64,000 bases of DNA, taken from NCBI GenBank assembly GCA_002471575.1, contig DKQG01000029.1:188634-252633 (forward strand). Reading direction: 5' to 3'. Both the position numbers and the translations under genes were made by a program. The stretch is from Alphaproteobacteria bacterium UBA7314 (GTDB lineage Bacteria > Pseudomonadota > Alphaproteobacteria > MPNO01 > UBA830). The number at the start of each line of letters is the position of its first letter. The stretch's first letter is position 1. Below are positions 7,187 to 15,300 of the stretch, piece after piece. The notes beneath the pieces are model-generated. The model saw only the letters and a program-made list of their open reading frames with translations, was not told the DNA's origin and did not search any database.

Positions 7187-8401
7187 CTACAGCTCCGGCA
7201 AGGTGTAGTTCGCCACTGCCTTGTATCTGTCTGAAATCGCCGCCAGTTCGGCCGGGTCGATCACGTCTTCAATCCTCTCGAACGGCTCTCCTCCAGTCAG
7301 TTTGTCGACGGTCTCGATGATGTAATCTGGCGGCTGGCTGCGATTAGTCAGTACGATCTTGTTCACGGTGTCCAGTCGCCGGTCTTCGAATTCTCGCAGC
7401 GCCGCCCGGAAGTCTTCTTCATCCGCCAACAGTTCCGATAGGCACTCTGCATCAAGGATCGCCTGTGCACCGCCATTGCCACCCCGGGGATACATGGGAT
7501 GCGCAGCATCGCCCATCAGGGCGATCCGGTCCCACACCCAGCGATCGACAGGATCACGATCCACCATCGGATATTCCATGATGAACTCAGCGTCGGCGAA
7601 CAGCTGGGGTATATCGAGCCAATCGAACTTCCAGTCCTGAAAAGGTTCGATGAAATCCTCAATGCGGCCCGGGGTCGCCCAGTCGTTCGGTTTGTGATCG
7701 TCACGCGGTTGTTCGGTGTTCCAGTTGATCAGCTGGGTGCCGTCTTCGAACTGGCGGATCGCGTAGATCACCATCTTGCCGCGCTGCACGGTGCCCACCC
7801 GGTTGACGCTGCCCCCGGTCAGAAACGGCCTTCGGCGGGTGACGCCCCGCCACATGTTGATACCGCCGAATTGTGGCGGGCCTTCGTCCGGATAAAACTG
7901 TGCGCGGACAGCTGAGTGGAACCCATCGCAGGCAATAGCGATATCGCCCGTCGCTGGTTCCACTCCTTCGAACCGCACCGTCACCCCGTCACCGTCCTGA
8001 TCGACGCCGGTGCATCTGTGCCCAAATTGCACTGCTTCTGCACCCAGCCGGCCGACCACCGCGTCGTACAGAACCTGATGCAGATCAGCGCGATGGATCG
8101 AGAAATGGGGATATTCGTAGCCCGCATGCAACCCGCAGGGTTCCGAAAAGATCAGCTGGCCATGCTGGTTAAAGTAAGTGAATTCCCTAGCCTCGACCCC
8201 ACAGGCGTTAAGATTTTCCTGCAGACCGAGCCCGGTAAGCACGCGGATGGCGTGCGGCAGCATGTTGATGCCGACCCCCAGCTTCCTGAATTCCGGGGCG
8301 GCTTCATACACCCGGCACGGAATATCCCGAGCATGCAGGGAAAGAGCGAGGGTCAGACCGCCGATACCGCCGCCGATGACGAGTATTGCTCTGTGGGGCA
8401 T
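7187..8401 (-). CDS. FAD-dependent aromatic monooxygenase, PhzS / salicylate-hydroxylase-like
   Basis: This 404-residue class-A flavoprotein monooxygenase has the N-terminal dinucleotide fold (VIGGGIGGLTLALSL, about 7-21, with the acidic ribose-binding residue in CRVYEA) and the C-terminal FAD/DG motif MGDAAHPMYPRGGNGGAQA. The R-G-G-N-G-G-A-Q-A version is characteristic of the PhzS-like branch rather than p-hydroxybenzoate hydroxylase. It should use NAD(P)H and O2 to hydroxylate an aromatic or heteroaromatic acid; the substrate is not deducible. The next gene upstream on the same strand encodes an HD-domain protein 19 bases away, so the two are probably one operon. Confidence 0.82.
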   Translation of the reverse strand: MPHRAILVIGGGIGGLTLALSLHARDIPCRVYEAAPEFRKLGVGINMLPHAIRVLTGLGLQENLNACGVEAREFTYFNQHGQLIFSEPCGLHAGYEYPHFSIHRADLHQVLYDAVVGRLGAEAVQFGHRCTGVDQDGDGVTVRFEGVEPATGDIAIACDGFHSAVRAQFYPDEGPPQFGGINMWRGVTRRRPFLTGGSVNRVGTVQRGKMVIYAIRQFEDGTQLINWNTEQPRDDHKPNDWATPGRIEDFIEPFQDWKFDWLDIPQLFADAEFIMEYPMVDRDPVDRWVWDRIALMGDAAHPMYPRGGNGGAQAILDAECLSELLADEEDFRAALREFEDRRLDTVNKIVLTNRSQPPDYIIETVDKLTGGEPFERIEDVIDPAELAAISDRYKAVANYTLPEL

Positions 8402-8420
8402 CCTTCCCCCTCAAACCTCC

Positions 8421-9179
8421 CTACAACGCGTTCGCGGGCCGTCGGAGGGTCCGCCACATATGGGCAGCCGGAGAACTGTCGTTACCTAGCCCCTCCTCAG
8501 GCTGCTTGAAATGGCGGCCGATGATATCCTCGAAATCCTCTACCTGCACTTCGACATCGGGATCGAACGCATACAGATCGTTCAGACAGATCATCCGCGC
8601 CGACATGTACCACTTGTGACTCCGGGCATAGTCGTAGTCTCGCTGAATATAGGGCTCGACCTGATAGTCTACGCCAAACCGCTTTGCATAAGCCTCCGGG
8701 TATTCGTAGCCAACCGACTCGTCAGGAAAAAAGCGCAGCGCCTGATGCATGCGGATCGCCCACGCCACTTCCTCGTCGACGTATGGCTCCAGCATCTGGG
8801 CCCCCCAATAACCGTGATCGGGCCGAAAGAAGGCGATCACCGATACGTCATGTAGAAGGCAGGCGAGGACCATCTTCTCCGACAACCCGTTTTTGACCCC
8901 TAACGCGGCGCTTTGCAGAAGGTGTTGTTTCGACGGGCCGAACCTCAGATTGAAGAAATCGACAAGCGTCGGTTTCTCGGGCATTTGCGGCAGACGCGGG
9001 TCTTCGCCCATCAGTGACTGCTTCAGCGGCCCGAGACTGAATTCCGGACTGTCGTCCCATTCCCCATCGGCCAGCTTGTTGATCTGCGAGCGGTAAATCA
9101 TCAGCTCGCCCAATTCCTGCATTTGCCGGAATTCAAGCTCTTCCGCCTGCTCCGAGACCCCTTTTGCCTGCGCCATCAA
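8421..9179 (-). CDS. HD-domain metal-dependent protein, possible phosphohydrolase or oxygenase
   Basis: This is a 252-residue protein starting at tandem ATGs. An HD-type metal site is visible: His86 (SKQHLLQS), His110-Asp111 (CLLHDVSV) and His122 (PDHGYWG), with a further His at MHQALRF. The rest is rich in Tyr, Trp and acidic residues (GYEYPEAY, SHKWYMSAR, IIGRHFKQPEEGLG), unlike cyclic-nucleotide phosphodiesterases. Some HD proteins (PhnZ, myo-inositol oxygenase) are diiron oxygenases rather than hydrolases; given the monooxygenase partner 19 bases downstream, an oxidative role is a fair guess but unproven. There is no signal peptide, so it is cytoplasmic. Confidence 0.68.
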   Translation of the reverse strand: MMAQAKGVSEQAEELEFRQMQELGELMIYRSQINKLADGEWDDSPEFSLGPLKQSLMGEDPRLPQMPEKPTLVDFFNLRFGPSKQHLLQSAALGVKNGLSEKMVLACLLHDVSVIAFFRPDHGYWGAQMLEPYVDEEVAWAIRMHQALRFFPDESVGYEYPEAYAKRFGVDYQVEPYIQRDYDYARSHKWYMSARMICLNDLYAFDPDVEVQVEDFEDIIGRHFKQPEEGLGNDSSPAAHMWRTLRRPANAL

Positions 9180-9256
9180 ATCTGCCCATACGGTATGTTC
9201 CCACTGGCAAGTTTACTGGACGCATGGATACGCGCAATCATGCGTAATACCCTCGG

Positions 9257-9780
9257 CTATTCTGCTTCCATCGCCTCGGTCGCGCGACGTATGGACGGCA
9301 CGAGGGCGAGCACGATGATCAACGTTGTAATCGCGCTTTTCTCGACGGCCCATTGTAACCCGACCAACTCCGCCAGCCATCCGATCATCAGCGCGCCGAG
9401 CGCCGGTCCGCCGATCGTGACTCACACGCTGTAGCTGATGACACGGCCTCGCATCGCCTGATCGGTCCCGTTTTATATCAGGCTGTAAGCGCCGAGATGA
9501 CAGGTGATCAAAAGAAGTGATGCGCCGCTGATCGCAATAAAACCCATCGTAAAACTGGTCTGCGCGGCAAACAGGACCAATCCGGCAGACCAGCTTACCG
9601 CCCCGACCAGCATAAAATAGCCCAGCCCCCGCGTTCGACCGTGGAAGGCGGGAAACAAACCGCTTGCCAACGCCCAGAGCCCGACGGCAACCGTCAACGC
9701 GGCCAGTTCTTCAGGACCGCCGACATAGACACCATCGGCGAAACCCGCCAACAGCTCGTCTAGGGCCGGAGCAAAACACT
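9257..9780 (-). pseudogene. decayed MFS transporter (C-terminal half)
   Basis: On the minus strand a run of hydrophobic segments (AALTVAVGLWALASGLF, FMLVGAVSWSAGLVLFAA, FMGF...SLLLITCHLGAYSLI) leads into the classical MFS cytoplasmic motif, but with stops inside: AYSLI-stop-NGTDQAMRGRVISYSV-stop-VTIGGPALGALMIGWLAE. The downstream helix and tail (VEKSAITTLIIVLALVP) are in the same frame and end at 9257. The first TAA sits where Gln is usual. The N-terminal half is missing. At least two in-frame stops in an otherwise continuous frame indicate a dead gene. The substrate cannot be told. Confidence 0.72.
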
Positions 9781-9822
9781 CTCATGGACGATGTTGTAGC
9801 CCTCCCAAAACAGTAAGCCATT

Positions 9823-10678
9823 TTACCGGAACACCACCGTCCTCGCGCCGTTCATCAGCACTCGGCGTTCCAGCACATAACCGACTGCACGGGCTAGGGC
9901 GACGCTTTCCAGATCACGGCCAATAGCCACCATCTGGTCCGGCATGGTCGTGTGATCGATACGCTCGACCGCCTGTTCGATGATGGGTCCCTCGTCGAGA
10001 CCGGCGGTCACGAAATGTGCCGTTGCGCCGATCAGCTTTACGCCACGCGCGAATGCCTGATGGTAAGGCTTCGCCCCCTTGAAACCTGGCAGAAATGAAT
10101 GGTGGATATTGATCACCCGTCCGTCGAGCTTTCGGCACAGGTCGTCCGACAGCACCTGCATGTATCGTGCTAACACCACCAGGTCTGTGCCGGTTCCCTC
10201 GATCAGCGCACACAACCCCGCCTCAGCCTCCATTTTGGTGTCCTTCGACACAGGGATATGGTGATAGGGAATGCCCGCGGCATCGGCCAAAGGCTGTGCG
10301 CCCGGGTGGTTAGAAACAATCGCGGTGACCTCCATCGGCAACGCGCCGATTCGGTACCTGTAAAGCAGGTCGTTAAGGCAGTGATCGAACTTCGAGACCA
10401 TGATCATTACCTTCTTCGGCACAGATGTATCGAAGATATCCCATTCTATATCGAATTTATGGGCGACCTGGCCGAACCACGAACCGACCATCTCGGCGTT
10501 GACGTCGTTCCGGTCGATCCGGAATACGGACCGCCCGTAGAAACGCTCGGACTCAGGGTCCAAAAAAAAACGCTGTATCGTCGACAGAACACCCGGAATT
10601 CGCAAGAAATCCGGATATCGCAACGACAATTCCTTGTTTGACCGGACAGGCGGTGGTGAGGACGCAGGATATGGTCAT
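9823..10678 (-). CDS. purU: formyltetrahydrofolate deformylase, with apparent frameshift in the ACT domain
   Basis: The catalytic domain is intact: IGALPMEVTAIVSNHP, VLARYMQVLS, INIHHSFLPGFKGAKPYHQ and GATAHFVTAGLDEGPIIEQ carry the formyl-hydrolase Asn/His/Asp residues that release formate from 10-formyl-THF. The expected N-terminal ACT domain is present but in another frame: from an ATG at 10678 it reads CPVKQGIVVAISGFLANSGC and continues DDTA. The shift falls in a run of nine A (10562-10570 on the plus strand). With eight, the frames join as DDTAFFLDPESERF to give about 284 residues, the normal PurU length. Either the assembly has an extra base or the gene is broken or slippery. The uncorrected open frame starts at 10629. 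Confidence 0.8.
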
Positions 10679-10800
10679 CGGCTATTACTTTTCCCTGTTA
10701 GTCTGGCGGCAGGAGCTAGAGCCGCCGGAGCCGGGGGGCAATAGCAAAGAGCAGGTATTGTTGTCGCACCCCGGACGCTTCGGCGTGGTATGACTTCTGC

Positions 10801-11991
10801 ATGAACGTTAACAGACCGGAAGATTTCGACGTCGTCGTCCTCGGCGCAGGCGCCGCGGGATTGATGTGCGCCATGACCGCCGGCGCGCGCGGGCGTCGGG
10901 TGCTGTTACTCGACCACGCCGACGAAGTCGGCAAAAAGATCCTGATTTCGGGCGGTGGGCGGTGCAACTTCACAAACCTTCACGCGACGTCAGATAACTT
11001 CGTTTCAGGCAACCCGCATTTTTGCAAATCGGCGCTGGCGCGCTACTCCCAGTACGATTTCATAGCCCTGATCGACAGGCACCGAATTCCTTGGCACGAA
11101 AAAACCCTGGGTCAGCTGTTCTGCGACGGGTCTGCGAGGTCGGTGGTGCAAATGCTGCTGGATGAATGCGCCGCGTCGAAAGTCGATATCCGGACCAGCC
11201 ACCGCATTGCGGATGTGAGCAAATCGGACAGGTTCCGGGTCGCAACCGACAGTGTGGAATTCGAGGCCGATGCCGTCGTCCTCGCCACAGGCGGTCTGTC
11301 GATCCCGAGGATGGGCGCGACGGGACTCGCGCACGATGTTGCCAGGCGCTTCGGACTGACAACGTCGGATATCCGGCCTGGCTTAGTGCCCCTGACCTTC
11401 GACGGGGAGACGCTCGATATGCTACGGCCCCTCAGCGGCGTATCGCTTGAATGCACTGTCGGTACCGACCAGATATCTTTTCGCGAGGCCTTGCTCTTTA
11501 CCCATCGAGGGCTATCCGGCCCGGCGGTACTGCAGATCTCAACTTTCTGGCGCGACAGGCAAGAGATTTTTCTTAATTTGATGCCCGACACGGATGCGAA
11601 CGCGCTGCTGTTGGACGGGAAACGGGCCAGTCCCAGATCGGAGACCCGGACGATCCTGTCCAACGTTCTGCCCGCACGTTTTGCTGCGGCCATCTCTGAG
11701 GCCCATTTGCCTGCCCGGCCGATCGGAGAGATTTCCGACAGGGAATTGTCCCGGCTCGGACAGATACTGAACGGCTGGACACTTGTCCCGGCGGGCACAG
11801 AAGGATACGCCAAGGCGGAGGTTACGCTCGGCGGCATCGACACGAACAACCTGTCATCGCGCAGTATGGAAGCGAAGGAAGTGCCCGGTCTCTACGCCAT
11901 CGGTGAAGCAGTCGACGTGACCGGCTGGCTTGGCGGCTACAATTTCCAATGGGCGTGGTCGAGCGGCTACGCCGCCGGACAGGCCGTCTAA
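10801..11991 (+). CDS. BaiN/YhiN (HI0933)-family NAD(P)/FAD-dependent oxidoreductase
   Basis: This 396-residue flavoprotein has a dinucleotide fold at the N-terminus (VVVLGAGAAGLMCAMTA, about 11-27), then the family hallmark KKILISGGGRCNFTN, a second nucleotide segment (VVLATGGLSIPRMGATG), and the C-terminal LYAIGEAVDVTGWLGGYNFQWAWSSG block that closes over FAD. Both signature blocks are complete and the length is normal. The family contains flavoproteins of mostly unknown substrate. The gene stands alone, divergent from purU, and is followed by a dead FNT gene on the other strand. Confidence 0.85.
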   Translation: MNVNRPEDFDVVVLGAGAAGLMCAMTAGARGRRVLLLDHADEVGKKILISGGGRCNFTNLHATSDNFVSGNPHFCKSALARYSQYDFIALIDRHRIPWHEKTLGQLFCDGSARSVVQMLLDECAASKVDIRTSHRIADVSKSDRFRVATDSVEFEADAVVLATGGLSIPRMGATGLAHDVARRFGLTTSDIRPGLVPLTFDGETLDMLRPLSGVSLECTVGTDQISFREALLFTHRGLSGPAVLQISTFWRDRQEIFLNLMPDTDANALLLDGKRASPRSETRTILSNVLPARFAAAISEAHLPARPIGEISDRELSRLGQILNGWTLVPAGTEGYAKAEVTLGGIDTNNLSSRSMEAKEVPGLYAIGEAVDVTGWLGGYNFQWAWSSGYAAGQAV

Positions 11992-12007
11992 CACCGACCG
12001 AGCACCC

Positions 12008-12790
12008 TTATCCCCTACGCCGGCGAACGATCCCGACCAAGAGGCAGCGGCCAATCAGATAGACGAGGGTCACCACCGCGCGATTTCCAGCGATCCCGCC
12101 AACATCCACTCGCAAGCCGACGAATTGCGCAAGTGACAGGAAAAAGCATGTTGGCAACGCTGTGCTCCAGCCCCATCGCCACGAAGGCGGGAATCGAAAA
12201 GACAATCGCCACCACTTTTTCAATTACCGTATGCCCCGCGAAGCGGAGCCAGACTGCCAGATACACCATCGTGCTCCACAAAATACCGCTGACGAATGCT
12301 TCAACGACATGCAGCGACGTCATGGAGAGCGCGATGTTGCGAGCAAGGCCAGCAAGCTAGTGATCGGCGGATTCCAGGAACACTGAGAAGGAACTCAGGA
12401 AGGCAACTGCCGCCCCCCCGGCAAAATTGTTGGGCTACACGATACACCAGTCGCGAAGCGGCGCGTGCGTGCCGATCAAGCCGTCGCAACCGGCCATAAC
12501 GGTGTGGTTGTTACCGGTGAAGAGTGCCGCGCCGACGACGAAGGTCAGGATCAGGCCAAGCGAGAGCGCGATACCCCCCCGAACAGGCGCGCCGCACCCG
12601 GTCCGAGGCCGAACTTAGAACCCACGACAAAATAAAACGTCGCGCTGCACACGATAAGTACATCAGCACGCACAGCCGGCGCGAATAACCGCACAAGCGG
12701 GAAAATCGCCTTGGCAACACCTGCTTTTTTGACCTGTTCGGCTATCTTCGCCGGCGTATAAGCGTCCAGCAGGATGCAGGAGGTCTGTGA
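12008..12790 (-). pseudogene. decayed formate/nitrite transporter (FNT) family channel
   Basis: Nearly a whole FNT protein can be read across frames. The N-terminus is AYTPAKIAEQVKKAGVAKA (about 12760-12700). After a frameshift at a seven-C run (12554-12560) it continues LSLGLILTFVVGAALFTGNN and GCDGLIGTHAPLRDW. A stop interrupts IV-stop-PNNFAGGAAVAFLSS, another follows, and then come GILWSTMVYLAVWLRFAG and AFVAMGLEHSVANML, the FNT (G)LEHSVANM hallmark. The last helix is in yet another frame (AQFVGLRVDVGGIAGN). With at least two stops and two shifts, this former formate/nitrite-type channel is dead. Confidence 0.78.
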
Positions 12791-12815
12791 CCATTCTACT
12801 GCTGGGCCGGCCGGA

Positions 12816-14027
12816 TCAGAACTGCGCCGTGCCGGACGGCAGACCAAGCAGAACCCGTCCGTAGAGCGTCGAACACATGTCCCAGTTCATGCTGATATGC
12901 TTTGACGCGCTGTGCACGTCGCGCCAGTAGCGCTGCGTCATGCTGTCGTTCGCCAGCCCGGCTCCGCCGACACTTTCGTACAACAAATCCACCGCATCCC
13001 GCGCCATCTTAACTGCAAATCCAAGATCGCCCTTGTTGCGGGCGCGTTCCTCAACCGTCAATTCGCGACCTTCGGCCATGATACGCATGATATCGAGGCA
13101 GTCGCGGCGCACCAGCATCTTCGCCGCGTCAATAGCCGCAGCGGCTTCGGCAACACGCACTTGGATTGTGGCAAATTCGGCCATGCTTTGGGGCTGGCTG
13201 AGCGCGGCGCCACGGGTTTTGCGGACGCCGATCATCTCGACATAGGTTTCCAACGCCCCCTGCGCCATGCCCATCGCTGGCGCACACAGGCACAATGAAA
13301 TCGCGGCAAAGAAGGGAATGCGCCACAGTTCGTTGCGGTTGACGGCAGCACCCGGAGGACTGCCGGACAGTGCTTCTTCCAGGGTGAGCATCCGGTGGGC
13401 AGGTATGAAGATGTCGTCGATGATGACGTCGTTGCTGCCGGTTCCGATAAGACCGACCACGTCCCAATTGTCTTCGACCGAATATTCCGCCTTCGGCACC
13501 AGGATATATCCCTGCGTATAGGGCTCGGAATCCTGATCTTTCGCTATCCGGGCGCCAAGTATCATCCAGTCGGCATTCAGCACCCCGGAACAGTACAGCC
13601 ACTTCCCGGATACCCGGTAGCCGCTATCGGTCTCGACCGCTGTTCCACCCGGCGAATACGACGAGGCGGAAATCGCTTCCGGCGTATCTCCCCAAACTTC
13701 GGCCTGTGCCCGATCGTCGTACATGCCGATCTGCCACTGGTGCTCTGCCGCTGTCGAGTAAATCCAGGCGGTAGACCCACAGCCTGCACCGATTTCAGCA
13801 GCACACCGGGCGAACGTCCAGAGATCGTGTTCGTAACCCCCAAAACGCGCGGGCTGAAGCACCTTGTACAACCCGGCCGCCTTCATCTGAGCGACGGTGT
13901 CATCGGACACCCGCCTGTTGCGCTCGGTTTCGCGCTGCCGTTGGCGCAGCATTGGCTTCAGCGCCGCAGCTCGGGCAACGAGTTCGTCAGGCTCCACGCG
14001 GATATTCGTTAGATCGATCGTATCCAT
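12816..14027 (-). CDS. acyl-CoA dehydrogenase-like flavin-dependent monooxygenase (group D type)
   Basis: This is 403 residues from the ATG at 14027, chosen for the GGAGAA just upstream. The fold is acyl-CoA dehydrogenase-like: an N-terminal helical region (MLRQRQRETERNRRVSDDTV), LQPARFGGYEHDLWTF, a mid domain GGTAVETDSGYRVSGKWLYCSG, and a C-terminal helical domain ending GGAGLANDSMTQRYWRDVHSA. The pattern (GKWLYCSG, WRDVHSASKH with no acyl-CoA catalytic Glu visible) matches HsaA / p-hydroxyphenylacetate-hydroxylase C2-like oxygenases, which use reduced flavin from a separate reductase. The substrate is probably phenolic or steroid-like (inference). No reductase gene is adjacent. Confidence 0.75.
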   Translation of the reverse strand: MDTIDLTNIRVEPDELVARAAALKPMLRQRQRETERNRRVSDDTVAQMKAAGLYKVLQPARFGGYEHDLWTFARCAAEIGAGCGSTAWIYSTAAEHQWQIGMYDDRAQAEVWGDTPEAISASSYSPGGTAVETDSGYRVSGKWLYCSGVLNADWMILGARIAKDQDSEPYTQGYILVPKAEYSVEDNWDVVGLIGTGSNDVIIDDIFIPAHRMLTLEEALSGSPPGAAVNRNELWRIPFFAAISLCLCAPAMGMAQGALETYVEMIGVRKTRGAALSQPQSMAEFATIQVRVAEAAAAIDAAKMLVRRDCLDIMRIMAEGRELTVEERARNKGDLGFAVKMARDAVDLLYESVGGAGLANDSMTQRYWRDVHSASKHISMNWDMCSTLYGRVLLGLPSGTAQF

Positions 14028-14102
14028 ATGCTTCTCCACCGCTAATGATGCGGCATTCGCCAATGAGTGTCCACTCACCCAAAAAAAGCAACTTGGTACA
14101 GA

Positions 14103-14768
14103 TCATCGGGGGGATCTAAGTTCCGCCATCTTCCTCGCCTGCGACATTTCCTCCGGCGTCATTTCCTTTTCCAGAGCAGCGCGGGCTTCGCCCGCGCCGG
14201 CAACCTGCCTCGATTCGGCCGCGCGGAGCCAGGCCCAGGCCTCCGCCAGATTGCGCTCGACGCCCATGCCACGCATATAAACCGACCCAAGCGCGAACTG
14301 CGACGGCCCGAAACCGCTCTCCGCAGCTTCGCGGTACCAGCGGACCGCCTCGTCCGGCAAACGCTCCGTCGAAACGGCATTCTCCAGCATGTAAGCCAGA
14401 TTGTGCTGTGCTTCGGGCAACCCCTGCCCCGCAGCGCGACGGTACCAGAGAACGGCTTTCTCCGGATCGGAAACCGTACCCAATCCGAACTGGTAGGCCC
14501 GGCTAATTTTGTATTGTGCCCTGGCATGCCCTTGCGCGGCGGCTTTGGCGAACCACTGGAACGCCTTTGCGAGGTCCTTTGTGCGAGGGCCACCGCCTCT
14601 TTCGTACAACAATCCGAGAAAATACCTTGCCTTGGCGGAGCCTTTGGCGGCCTCCCGCTCGTACCAGCGCATGGCGTCACCATAGGTCGATGGCTGCGCG
14701 GCCGGATCACGGCCCGATCCGCAGGTTAGCGCAATAACAATCAGTGCTGCGGCAAGTGAGCGATACAT
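14103..14768 (-). CDS. exported Sel1-repeat protein
   Basis: This is a 221-residue protein. A short hydrophobic N-terminus (LAAALIVIALTCGSG) directs export; the Cys sits in a poor lipobox (LTC), so lipidation is uncertain. From about 32 to 195 there are four to five Sel1-like repeats of about 36 residues, with the pattern A-x-x-W(Y/F)-x-x-A-A-x-x-G-x-x-x-A-Q (AMRWYEREAAKGSAKARY, AFQWFAKAAAQGHARAQY, AVLWYRRAAGQGLPEAQH, AVRWYREAAESGFGPSQF). Sel1 solenoids bind partner proteins, often in the periplasm. The partner is unknown. A second Sel1-type gene in the window (50130-50601) is dead. Confidence 0.82.
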   Translation of the reverse strand: MYRSLAAALIVIALTCGSGRDPAAQPSTYGDAMRWYEREAAKGSAKARYFLGLLYERGGGPRTKDLAKAFQWFAKAAAQGHARAQYKISRAYQFGLGTVSDPEKAVLWYRRAAGQGLPEAQHNLAYMLENAVSTERLPDEAVRWYREAAESGFGPSQFALGSVYMRGMGVERNLAEAWAWLRAAESRQVAGAGEARAALEKEMTPEEMSQARKMAELRSPR

Positions 14769-14864
14769 GCTTCCGCCGGAAAAATTTTCGCGGCAGGACG
14801 GTACCGCCCCGTCACCGAATCGTCATAACAATGGCACAACAGGAGTATCGCAGACAGGAAACGG

Positions 14865-15060
14865 CTATTCCCGTGCCGGGCCGAAATAACTCTTCAGCCG
14901 CTAACTGTCCTCCCGTTGCGGGTGAGGGTAGCACTCGACCTCACCGATCGTTTGGTAGCAGTACCTTTGAACCACGCCCATCGGTCGTGGGTTTGGAGGT
15001 ATTCGCGCTGAGGACCTGTTCCTCGTTCGGCGGGTGACGTTCGACGTATTCCCGATCGAT
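14865..15060 (-). pseudogene. possible decayed short secreted protein
   Basis: The 14769-15300 gap holds no intact gene. On the minus strand one frame reads YCYQTIGEVECYPHPQRED-stop-RLKSYFGPARE and ends at 14865. The pattern CY-x-T-(I/L)-x-x-V-x-CY ... GYFGPxP resembles the C-terminus of short lipoproteins seen in alphaproteobacteria. The segment just upstream (EYVERHPPNEEQVLSAN) is in another frame. The in-frame TAG and frame change suggest a remnant. Nothing else is recognisable in the gap apart from a moderately AT-rich leader near 15200-15300. Confidence 0.32.
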
Positions 15061-15300
15061 TATGGTGTCTTAGAGCATCGGATTTCGCACGCGGCGGAAA
15101 TCTCGGCAATCACGATCACGACAGCAACGCGTAGAGGTTTCGTCTGCATGCAGCAAACCCTGAAAACGGTTCGCAAACATTGTCCAACCGGCGGTATCGG
15201 TCTACGCGCATAATAAGCCGTTAACGCGGCGTGGGCAGCGATGAAAATTCATGGTGAAACGTGTTTAGAGTTAATCAAAATTAACCGTTATTGGGGCTCT

